From: Legionella adelaidensis
Lineage (GTDB): Bacteria > Pseudomonadota > Gammaproteobacteria > Legionellales > Legionellaceae
Reading direction: 5' to 3'
Assembly: GCF_900637865.1 (NCBI RefSeq)
Contig: NZ_LR134421.1
Coordinates: 1-64,000 of the forward strand
Length of the DNA: 64,000 nucleotides
The notes under the pieces are model-generated. The model had not been told where the DNA came from and ran no database searches. It saw nothing but the letters and a program-made list of their open reading frames with translations. The first letter of the stretch is position 1. Every line of letters starts with the position of its first letter. Position numbers and translations under genes: made by a program. Below are positions 37,050-45,400 of the stretch, in pieces.

Positions 37050-38564
37050 TTACTCCTTTAATGACTTAATTTTTTGTAAATTGGCCATTGCTGGCCCCTC
37101 AATTACTTCACCCTCAATACTAAAACGGCTTCCATGGCACGGGCAGTCCCATGTTTTTTCGCCCGGATTCCAGTTTACAATGCATTTCATATGGGTACAC
37201 ACCGCTGATACCACATGTAAACCCTGCAACTCATCTTTATAGACTGCATATTTTTCACCTTTTACTTCTATAACTCCGCCAGAATCCGGCTGTAGTTCTT
37301 TGACGTCGCTGATAGTACCGCCGCCTGGATAATCCTTCATATATTGGCAAAGAACATTAAAATTTTCTTTTACAATCTGAGGGGCTGCAACAAATGGTTT
37401 ATGCCGGTTAGGGTCTACTATATCCGCCAATTTATTCTTTTTCCCGACAATTAAATCGGCAAGTAATTTTCCTGCCATCGTTCCGTAAGTTAAGCCATCA
37501 GCAAAATACCCGGTTGCTATATATAAATTTTCTTCTTTTAAGCCAATAAAAGGCCGCTTGTCAGCCGTTTGGTAATGTTGTGCGGACCAATGGTGATCAA
37601 TAGCTTCTACCTCGTAATGCGTATCAATGTAATCCATAATTTCTTGATAATAATTCTTGTTTCCTTGACCGGTTTTGTGATGGTTGCCAGCTACCATTAG
37701 GGAATTAATATGGGGTCCGTTAATTGCATGGGTACTAGTAATATAATGGGAGTCGTCCATACACCAAAAATGCCCATTGGGGTATTTATTTCCTTTTAAT
37801 GAAACTGCAATGACATAACTTCGGTAAGGTGCTTCTACCATTTGGGTGCTGTCTATCCCTTTGGGGATGTGTGTGGCCATCACCACTTTTTTGGCTTTAA
37901 CCATGCCGCTCGGTGTCTTTAATAGATAACCTTCTTCTGTTTTTTCCATGGCTTCCACAGGAGTATGCTCATATATCTCACACCCTTTGTTTATTAAAAT
38001 CTGAGCCAGTTCGACAACGTAGAGAAAAGGATTAAATCGCGCTTGATTTTCAATCAGTGCTGCTTTTTTAAAAGGCACCGGAGCTTCCATCTCATCGCTA
38101 TACTTTATCGCCACGCCTAATTCTTTTAATTCATTTACTTCATTTTCCAATAAGTTTAGGCCGTTATTTTCATTGGCGTAGAAATAAAAAGGACGACGAC
38201 TAAAATAACAATCAAGGTTGTGCTCTTGTACTGTTTCTTCAATGTAATTGATAGCTTTAGCTCTTGCTTGGGCAATATTGGACTTAACCTCTTTACTAGC
38301 GGTTATTCCAGAATAAAGTGGTTGGATAGCAATATACAGATTACCCGTCGAGTGGCCGGTAGTACCGCTTCCTACCGTAAGAGCCTCAAGAATAGCAACG
38401 GTTTGGCCTTCTTTTATCAATTCCAGGGCAGTTGTTATGCCCGTAATTCCTGCTCCAATAATTACGGTATCTACCTGAATATCTTTCTTTAGGGCAGGAA
38501 GTTTTTTTTCTCTAACTTTTACTTCCCATATTGGCCTTGTGGCTTTGCTATGCAGTATTTCCAT
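37050..38564 (-). CDS. FAD-dependent oxidoreductase with C-terminal Rieske domain
   Basis: 504 residues. The N-terminal DAO-type FAD domain has VIIGAGITGITTALEL and a GSGTTGHSTGN loop (about 65-75). A C-terminal Rieske 2Fe-2S domain (about 410-500) has both ligand pairs: VCTHMKC (Cys, His) and DCPCHGSRFS (Cys, His). The fusion could pass electrons from an amine or hydroxy-acid substrate via FAD to the cluster. Such fused proteins occur in scattered bacteria; the substrate is unknown. No signal peptide, so cytoplasmic. Its start has AAAGGGA upstream. One base from the next gene's start, it is in the four-gene redox operon. Confidence 0.9.
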   Translation of the reverse strand: MEILHSKATRPIWEVKVREKKLPALKKDIQVDTVIIGAGITGITTALELIKEGQTVAILEALTVGSGTTGHSTGNLYIAIQPLYSGITASKEVKSNIAQARAKAINYIEETVQEHNLDCYFSRRPFYFYANENNGLNLLENEVNELKELGVAIKYSDEMEAPVPFKKAALIENQARFNPFLYVVELAQILINKGCEIYEHTPVEAMEKTEEGYLLKTPSGMVKAKKVVMATHIPKGIDSTQMVEAPYRSYVIAVSLKGNKYPNGHFWCMDDSHYITSTHAINGPHINSLMVAGNHHKTGQGNKNYYQEIMDYIDTHYEVEAIDHHWSAQHYQTADKRPFIGLKEENLYIATGYFADGLTYGTMAGKLLADLIVGKKNKLADIVDPNRHKPFVAAPQIVKENFNVLCQYMKDYPGGGTISDVKELQPDSGGVIEVKGEKYAVYKDELQGLHVVSAVCTHMKCIVNWNPGEKTWDCPCHGSRFSIEGEVIEGPAMANLQKIKSLKE

Positions 38565-38584
38565 AAAAATCCCTTTAAGATTGA

Positions 38585-39067
38585 TTAACTTCCGAATAAA
38601 GAATACGGTTTAAGCACCATTAAGTAAAACACAATTAAAAGGCTAATAAAAGCGGGCCAACCTAAGAAAAACCATAGATAGAAATAGCGGTAATAAGTGA
38701 CTGACAACGGCTTTCCCGTAGCATAGGTTACCTCGGCTATTTGTTTAATTTTTATCTGCAAATACACTACTATAAACCAACATATAGCAGTAATACTGTA
38801 CCCAATTAAGCCTCCAAGGATCCAAAAAGTGGTTATCGGAATGTTAGCTATATAAACCAAAGCAAGCCCGCTAATGAGTTGCACAAAACCGGAAGTGCTC
38901 GTAAAAATCCAATCCGCGATCACTACATAGCGATAAATGGCTACTTTTACGGCTATATCTTGGTATAAATGTCCATAGACCATAACAGCCGCGGTGCCAA
39001 TTCCGGTACCGAAAACAATGGTGGAACTTAATATATGTATGTATTTAATCCATAAATAAAGCATCAT
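38585..39067 (-). CDS. DUF2269-family integral membrane protein
   Basis: 160 residues with four to five hydrophobic segments (YIHILSSTIVFGTGIGTAAV near the start, VLKPYSLFGS at the end). WIKYIHILSSTIVFGTGIG is the family signature. ATG 39067 is chosen over a longer frame to 39211 because it forms an ATGA overlap with the stop of the SDR-DoxX gene and GGAG lies just upstream. The 48 extra residues would lie inside the previous gene. DUF2269 proteins are often next to DoxX-like partners, as here. Function unknown. Confidence 0.75.
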   Translation of the reverse strand: MMLYLWIKYIHILSSTIVFGTGIGTAAVMVYGHLYQDIAVKVAIYRYVVIADWIFTSTSGFVQLISGLALVYIANIPITTFWILGGLIGYSITAICWFIVVYLQIKIKQIAEVTYATGKPLSVTYYRYFYLWFFLGWPAFISLLIVFYLMVLKPYSLFGS

Positions 39068-40356
39068 GGCTCCATGGCATACAAAATTAAAATGCTCACT
39101 AAAATGGGAATATTTTTTACTATCGGTCCAAACGGTTCTAACCAGTAAAAAGGTATAAATAATGTGATTATTAAAGTATAAAAAATAATTACGAAGATTT
39201 GAATTATACAATTTGATTTAATTTTTAGATTAAAGAGCAAAGAGAGACCAATAAAAAAATTAATACAGCAAGCCCCATATAAAAAATACGCTTGCCAATA
39301 AGCAGGTATGTTCACAGTAGATAAGAGTTGATAAGACTCTTCTTTAAAGAAAATCGCACTCACAATGGCCGAGAACAACCACATAAAAGCAAGACTTAAG
39401 CGCAATAACGGCTGTAATAAAAATAATTTAGCATACCATTTATCTTGCTCAGTACTCGAAAAGCGTTGCAACCCTTTTTCAAAACCAAGAGGTTTAATAC
39501 CCGTTATATTTTCCAAATCCTGAACTTGTTGGGGACTCGCTTTATTCCCTTTTAATAACATTTGTACCGCATCGCTGTTTATTAAAGGATTTTTAAATAG
39601 GTTGCCCAAAAAGCCACCTAAATTTAGAAAAAACGCGGGAATGGGTAAAAAATAGCATTTTGTTCTTCCTAGCCATAAGGCTAGGTGATTGAGGATCTCT
39701 TTTAATGACATTGGTTTTTCGCTAACGCAAGCAATGCTTTTTGATTGCGCGAAGGGTTTGTCCAACAATACGAGCATAATATTAACCAGATCATGGACAT
39801 AAATAGGCTGAAAGTATTGCGTACCATTAGCTGGTAAAGGAATGAATCCAGGGAATACAGCGAGACTACGAAGCAGAACCATTCCTCCTTTCGCTTCAGC
39901 TCCATATATAAAAGAGGGTTTTAAAATAAAGAAAGGTACAGCGGATTCATTTTTTAAAAATGTTTCTGCTGCCAGCTTACTTTTTGCATAGGCAGTATCA
40001 TAATCTTCAATTCCTAAAGCAGACAAATGAATAATTCGCTTAACCCCCGTTTGTTCGCAGGCTTGAAATAGAGCTTTTGGGGTTCTAAAATGTACATCCC
40101 AAAGCACTTCTTTATTTTTATTATAAAAAATCCCGACACAGTTAATAACTACATCAATAGCTGCTAATTTTGGCAACCAATCTTCTACATGATGATCAGT
40201 ATAAAAATCACAGTATACAATTTCAGCTTGAGGAAATTGCCCCTTCGCCAACTCCGTATTTTTTACTGCACAGACAACTTGGAGGCCGGCTTCTAAAAGT
40301 TTGCAGGTTACTAAAGAACCGACAAAACCTGTCGCTCCTGTGACTAGTATTTTCAT
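39064..40356 (-). CDS. NAD-dependent epimerase/dehydratase-like SDR fused to DoxX-like domain
   Basis: 430 residues. The first 290 form an atypical SDR (ILVTGATGFVGSLVTCKLL, VINCVGIFY, YxxxK-type YAKSKLAAE), which binds NAD(P) and acts on nucleotide-sugar or quinone-like ligands. The last 130 form a DoxX-like membrane domain of four helices (LRLSLAFMWLFSAIVSAIFF, YFLYGACCINFFIGLSLLF, IIQIFVIIFYTLIITLFI, NIPILVSILILYAM). This fusion puts the reductase at the membrane, but its substrate is unknown. It overlaps the DUF2269 gene by four bases and starts the downstream operon; GAGGGAAC precedes the ATG. Confidence 0.88.
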   Translation of the reverse strand: MKILVTGATGFVGSLVTCKLLEAGLQVVCAVKNTELAKGQFPQAEIVYCDFYTDHHVEDWLPKLAAIDVVINCVGIFYNKNKEVLWDVHFRTPKALFQACEQTGVKRIIHLSALGIEDYDTAYAKSKLAAETFLKNESAVPFFILKPSFIYGAEAKGGMVLLRSLAVFPGFIPLPANGTQYFQPIYVHDLVNIMLVLLDKPFAQSKSIACVSEKPMSLKEILNHLALWLGRTKCYFLPIPAFFLNLGGFLGNLFKNPLINSDAVQMLLKGNKASPQQVQDLENITGIKPLGFEKGLQRFSSTEQDKWYAKLFLLQPLLRLSLAFMWLFSAIVSAIFFKEESYQLLSTVNIPAYWQAYFLYGACCINFFIGLSLLFNLKIKSNCIIQIFVIIFYTLIITLFIPFYWLEPFGPIVKNIPILVSILILYAMEP

Positions 40357-40508
40357 GTGAGTTCCCTCTTCTCCCTTGATACAGTTAGCGGTAATAATGT
40401 AAAGAAGCCACGAAATCGATTTGCGAATGGATACTTGATTACGTTACTATTTTCTCAAAAATATCGTTAATTGTAGTGCAGTAGATTGATGCCGGTGAGC
40501 CTGACATC

Positions 40509-41081
40509 TTAAGCTCTCTTGCGAATCCTTACGGCGCCAACTACATTTTTTTTAAAACCCAGGTAGCCGCCTATACAGCTAGCGGCTGCCCCTGTGGCAA
40601 ATAAAATAAAGGTTAGAAATGCGTTAAGAGTTAATACTTTCTTTGCCGGCTCTAAACCATGCGTCACATCGGCAAAGGTCTCAGTTAGCATAGGAGCATT
40701 ATTGGTTATTTTTATAGCGACCAGGCTGGCGGTAAAATTGGCATGGAAGGCAGTGTATTGAATCATATTTGTAATGAGAATAATGGTAATTATTAAAAGT
40801 AAGGACCAAGCCAGGAAACCGTAAAAAAATCCCCAGGTTTTAGATTGCCCCATATCAGGGGTTAATCGTCCAGCAAACCATCCGGTAGTAAACATAGCAA
40901 TAATAGCTACAAAACAAAAACTTAGGAATCCTAAAAAGGAGAAGCTTAGATTTCCTTGATCCGTAACAATGAAGCTTGAAAAACTTAGGCCTAAAGCAAG
41001 TAAATTAAACAGAAAGTTTATCCCTACTCCCAAGATTGCGGCTGAGAAAAGAGCAGTCCATTTTACGATATCTTTCTCCAC
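40509..41081 (-). CDS. Four-helix membrane protein, repeat-derived C-terminus
   Basis: 190 residues with four hydrophobic segments (FSAAILGVGINFLFNLLALGL, FLGFLSFCFVAIIAMFTTGWFAG, FFYGFLAWSLLLIITIILI, AFLTFILFATGAAASCIGGYLGF; in part). No family recognised. The start is GTG 41081 with AAGGA 8 bases upstream. The gene's 3' end reads through a dispersed REP-like core (ATGTAGTTGGCGCC), which encodes the NVVGAV part of the C-terminal tail NVVGAVRIRKRA. Twelve bases behind the flavoprotein gene, so co-transcribed with it. Confidence 0.6.
   Translation of the reverse strand: MEKDIVKWTALFSAAILGVGINFLFNLLALGLSFSSFIVTDQGNLSFSFLGFLSFCFVAIIAMFTTGWFAGRLTPDMGQSKTWGFFYGFLAWSLLLIITIILITNMIQYTAFHANFTASLVAIKITNNAPMLTETFADVTHGLEPAKKVLTLNAFLTFILFATGAAASCIGGYLGFKKNVVGAVRIRKRA
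40533..40546 (-). repeat. REP-like core inside a coding 3' end
   Basis: Minus-strand ATGTAGTTGGCGCC, a copy of the dispersed core also seen at 6244, 13586 and 36666. In this copy it is translated as part of the last ten residues of the membrane protein. Confidence 0.5.
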
Positions 41082-41093
41082 ATTTATTTCCTT

Positions 41094-41978
41094 TTAAAGT
41101 GCATTGTGAATGGCGGTTGCGGCAATAGCCGCTTGACCCTGGGCGACACTTAATTGATTAAGATCCGAAACGATATCTCCTGCTGCATACAATCCTTTGA
41201 TAGAGGTTTCCTGATGCTTATCTACAATCAAAGCACCTTTTTGTGTTTTTGCCCCTAAATGCAAAGCGAGTTCGTTATTATTTTTTGTTCCTAGCGCTGA
41301 GTAAATTGTGTCAAACTTTAAAGGCTCAATAAAATCTTTTAAATAGATGGTACCTATATCATTTTTTTTAAGAACAATTTTTTTCAGTGAATTTTCTAAT
41401 AGAACTATGTTATTAGAATGTAATTTATCTTTGTTATCTCTGGTTAAATGTAATTTTTTTCCTAGAGTTAGCAGGCTCACTTGTGCACTGAAATGACGTA
41501 TGAATAAAGCCGTTTGAAATCCTTTTTCATCTTGTGCGAGCACGGCAATTCTCTTATTACGCACCTCATAAATATCACAAATTGGACAATGCCTTAATAA
41601 CCCTCTTTCAATGGCATTGGGGATGTTCGGCAAATCCGGTTCTATATCAACAATGCCTGTGGCTACGAGAACGGTTTTGGCATATAGCTTTTGACTAGGA
41701 GTTTGGATAATAAATACATTTTCTTTTTCTAATGCAATGACCTGTTCCTTATAAATTTCAATAGCATATTGTGATACTTGTTCTTTCAGCTTCTTTAAAA
41801 TGTTTTTACCTGAAATACCATTTTTATACCCAGGGTAGTTAAAACTTCGAGGAATTAGATTTGCTCTGCTTTTACCTGTATCAAAAATAGCAAAATTTCG
41901 ACAGAATCGGGCAAGATAAATCGCGGCAGTTAAACCCGCAGGACCTCCGCCTATAATTACGCAGTCCAATAGCTCCAT
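41094..41978 (-). CDS. Thioredoxin-reductase-like FAD/NAD(P) oxidoreductase
   Basis: 294-residue flavoprotein. FAD motif VIIGGGPAGLTAAIYL at the N-terminus, redox-active dithiol C131-P-I-C134 in RHCPICDIYEV, a less typical second dinucleotide region (KRIAVLAQDEKGF, lacking a clear GxGxxG), and the FAD-contacting AAGDIVSDLNQLSVAQGQAAIAA ending (in part). Its length and layout match the TrxB-like group, but the NAD(P) loop differs from true TrxB, so a thioredoxin role is not assured. AAAGGA precedes the ATG. First of a two-gene operon with the membrane protein 12 bases on. Confidence 0.88.
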   Translation of the reverse strand: MELLDCVIIGGGPAGLTAAIYLARFCRNFAIFDTGKSRANLIPRSFNYPGYKNGISGKNILKKLKEQVSQYAIEIYKEQVIALEKENVFIIQTPSQKLYAKTVLVATGIVDIEPDLPNIPNAIERGLLRHCPICDIYEVRNKRIAVLAQDEKGFQTALFIRHFSAQVSLLTLGKKLHLTRDNKDKLHSNNIVLLENSLKKIVLKKNDIGTIYLKDFIEPLKFDTIYSALGTKNNNELALHLGAKTQKGALIVDKHQETSIKGLYAAGDIVSDLNQLSVAQGQAAIAATAIHNAL

Positions 41979-42054
41979 AAATATCCTTTTAATGGCCCCA
42001 TCTACAGGTTAGCATAAATTATTGATGAGTTGTAAAACCACCTTCTAATAAAGA

Positions 42055-42177
42055 CAGGACTTACGCAAAACGTCGATCTCTTCGTTAAAAAATGATTTTA
42101 ATTCGGTCATTTAGTTAATCTAAACTCCCTCATTAAAATCACTTTTTGCTTGACCTCGACGTTTTGCGTAAGTCCTG
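42055..42177. mobile_element. MITE with 22-bp terminal inverted repeats and 5-bp target duplication
   Basis: 123 bp, non-coding. The ends are perfect inverted repeats of 22 bases beginning CAGGACTTACGCAAAACGTC. A second, near-perfect inverted tract lies inside (AAAAAATGATTTTAAT against AAAAAGTGATTTTAAT), and the centre (TTTAGTTAATCTAAA) is itself palindromic, so the whole element folds back. It is flanked on both sides by AAAGA (42050-42054 and 42178-42182), a target-site duplication. It sits between the flavoprotein gene and the small ORF at 42231. It has no transposase, so it must have moved in trans. Confidence 0.85.
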
Positions 42178-42230
42178 AAAGAGTCTATAATTTTAATAGA
42201 TTATCGCGTTAAATTAAGGAGAATTTTCTT

Positions 42231-42488
42231 ATGACGACTTATACGTACAAGGGGTTTGAAGTCGTTTATGAAATTGAACAAGTTAATCATGAAGGCACGT
42301 TATTTAAAGCGGATGCGCATGTTATCCCGAAGGACGACTGTAATAATCTTGAAGTGTCGACTCGTTTTCATACTGAATATCCTACGAAAAACGGTGTACA
42401 AAAAGAGATAAAAAAACTGGTTGAAAACTATATTGATTTTGAATGGAAAAAATTAAATGAAATGAAACAAGCAGAAAATCAAATTTAA
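42231..42488 (+). CDS. Small conserved-looking protein of unknown function
   Basis: 85 residues with no signal peptide. It starts TTYTYKGFEVVYEIE, probably a beta-hairpin, and ends in a charged helix (IKKLVENYIDFEWKKLNEMKQAE). AAGGAG lies 9-10 bases before the ATG. Its stop overlaps the lhr stop by four bases in the convergent direction. It sits 53 bases behind the MITE, which could supply its upstream region. The family is unrecognised. Confidence 0.6.
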   Translation: MTTYTYKGFEVVYEIEQVNHEGTLFKADAHVIPKDDCNNLEVSTRFHTEYPTKNGVQKEIKKLVENYIDFEWKKLNEMKQAENQI

Positions 42489-45400
42489 TTAATTAACAAT
42501 TGCTCTCCATTTTGTAAAACAATACTTCGTTTAGACAGTATAGGTTGTCGTTCACCCGGTAAAATAATACCTACTAAATTTAAGGGATCAATTGCCGAAA
42601 TAGTTACTAAATTACCATCCTCTTTTTCTTTTTTAATTGCACGCAGTGAATCAACAGCTATCGGCAAGGCAAATTGTTCACCCAAGAATCCACTGATAAA
42701 TCTCCCTCCTCTAATTTCACCCCGTTCTTCTAAACGACGGTAAGTTAGAGCTAACTCGCGCCAAGTAATATTTATTTTTTCGCGCGTCAATAATTCACGA
42801 AACATGACGCCATACCTTTTTAGTAATAACCAACCAATCGATTCTAATTGTTCCTCTTTACTTTTTCTGTTAACTTTTTTCAGCAGAGTCCATCGGCCGG
42901 ATGCCACACGTGGTGTAGCTAGATATCGGGGTCTTTTACCCAAACGACGTTTAGGATCTATTAAAGCACGTAAATTATCGAATCCATCAGCTGTAATTAA
43001 ACCTGCTGAGACTAGTTCCCATAAACCCATCTCTATTTCTGATTTTAAATGCCCTATCCCTTCAACTATATCCATAAAAAATGATGCCCCATTTTCTTTT
43101 AAAAAAGAGAAAATTTCTCTACCGATTGAGCTAACTTTCTGTAACTCATCCTCTTTAATAGGGTGAGTAGTCGACAACCAATCGGACTCCCCGCGCACGA
43201 AAAAAGTAATAGGCGTAATACTTGTGGGTTGTATCCGACGATAAGACGGTTGAGTATTGGGATCCATTTCTATGGTGGTAAGGGCAGGATGGGTACGTAA
43301 ACGCCTCCAACCCACAAGTCCATTTAAACATAGGTTATCAAGCCACTCTTTCTGATAACCATGGATACGTTTGGAGAATACTTCCCTCTCCCAGGCATTC
43401 GCAGAAATTTCGAAACCTTGTAATTGCCTTATTATTTCTAATAACCCATTTTCTCCACGTAGTTGAGTTCCGGGAGCGAGATGTTGCCAATTTAATAACC
43501 AACGCATAAATTGAGCTGCAGTAACTGGTTCAATTTCTTTGCGTAAAGAAGCCAAGGTCAAGCGGTGAATACGAGCTAAGATGCGACGTTCGCACCATTC
43601 TTCTTCATTACTATTTTTAAAATTACCACGAAGGATGGTGCCGGAATTTTCCAAAGTATGAAGGGCCTGAATTACTTCATTGTAATCAAGGTGAAGAAAT
43701 GCGGCTAGTTCATGCGCAGATAGAGGGCCTAAATAATGCATCCAACCTTGGATAGCATTTACAATGGCTTCCTCTCTAGAATCAACCTCTACAATGATTT
43801 TTTGAAATGTAGATAAAAACTGAGTTCGCGGGAAAATTGTTTTTACCACCTGGGTTTTTTCCGTGGCCACTGTGTAATTAAAATGATTCTGCGTGGCTTC
43901 TACTATGCGTCCTTGCGCTTTTAATTCGTTGAAAAAAGAATCCCATTTTCTGCTTTCATGGAAAACTTTATTAGCGAGGGTATTCTCCGAGCTATCCTCA
44001 ACTACGGGAAAAAACACCACAGTTTGTAAAAAATCATGCATTTCATCCGCATCTCGCAGGTCAGGCCAGATTTGTTCTTGCACCGCATGAATAGCTTTAG
44101 GGTCTAATTTACCTATTTCATTTTGCAATTGATTGGGCAAAATTCTTCTCATTTCGACGGCCCTCGCCCTTCTTTCTTCTAACGGGGCATCATCTAAAAA
44201 AGCATAGGGGTTAGCATTTAATATTTCATGAGAAAAAACGGACGGAATGGGAGTATCAATAGCAACACATTTAATTTCCCCTTTTTTCATTTTTTTTAGA
44301 ACTTTTATGAGCCCATGTAAATCCAATGCTTCATCAAGGCAGTCTTTCATTGTTTCATTGATTAAGGGGTGATTGGGTAATTTAAGATCTTTTTCCACGA
44401 GGTTATCTTGACAAGCTGCCGCGTCAGGGAAAACAGCAGCTAATAAATCGTCAGATAACATCCGAATTATATTGAGAGGCAGTTTCTTTCCATTTCGGAA
44501 GCGAACCAGGGCTAACGAGCGCATCGCATCCCAACGCCAACGCGTAGTAAATAAAGGCGATTGCAAAACTGCCTGGACGAGTACTTCTTTAATCGTGCTA
44601 GGATGAAGGAAATTAAATACATCAGCAAGCGGAAAGCTATGTTGTTCTGCTAGTGAAATATTAATGCCATTATCAGTAGCAGCAGCTTGTAGCTCGAAAT
44701 TAAACGAACGACAGAAACGTTTACGCAAAGCCAACCCCCACGCTTTATTAATTCGGGCGCCAAAAAGGGAGTGAATAATGAGCTGCATACCTCCTGATTC
44801 GTCAAAAAACCGCTCTATTACCACGGTTTCTTGTGTAGGAATCGTACCTAAAATTTGCCGGCCTTCTACCAAATACTGTATCACTTGCTCAGCACCTGCT
44901 TCATTCAAGTGGCAATATTCTTTAAGCCAGGCAACAGCCGGGAGTATATTTTTGTTTTTGTTAAGCTCATGAGTAATTTGCATGGACTCTGGAAGCATGT
45001 CACTTATTTTTTTTCGTAAAAACGAAAGCGATTCAGATAATTCAACTGTACGGGAAGGCGCTTCCCCTCTCCAGAATGGAACGCTTGGCGGGGCACCATG
45101 CGCATCCTCAACTAATACCCTACCTCTTGCACTTTCTATACGCTTAACTTTCCAAGAGGTGCTACCCAAAAGAATAATATCCCCCCTATTACTTTCCACC
45201 GCAAAATCTTCATCCAAGGTTCCGACTATTGCTTCATTAGGCTCAGCTACTACAGTAAATAAACCATTTTCAGGAATAGCCCCGCCGCTCGTAATTGCAG
45301 TTAGGCGGCTACCGCGACGTGATTTTATAATTCCATGGACTTTGTCGTGAAATAAATAAGCACTATAGCGGCTTCTTGCTCCCGCAATTCCTTCGGTGAG

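Noticed and set aside
38585-39211. Longer start for the DUF2269 protein
   Set aside because: The extra 48 residues lie within the 3' end of the SDR-DoxX gene, and the ATGA overlap with GGAG at 39067 is a better start.
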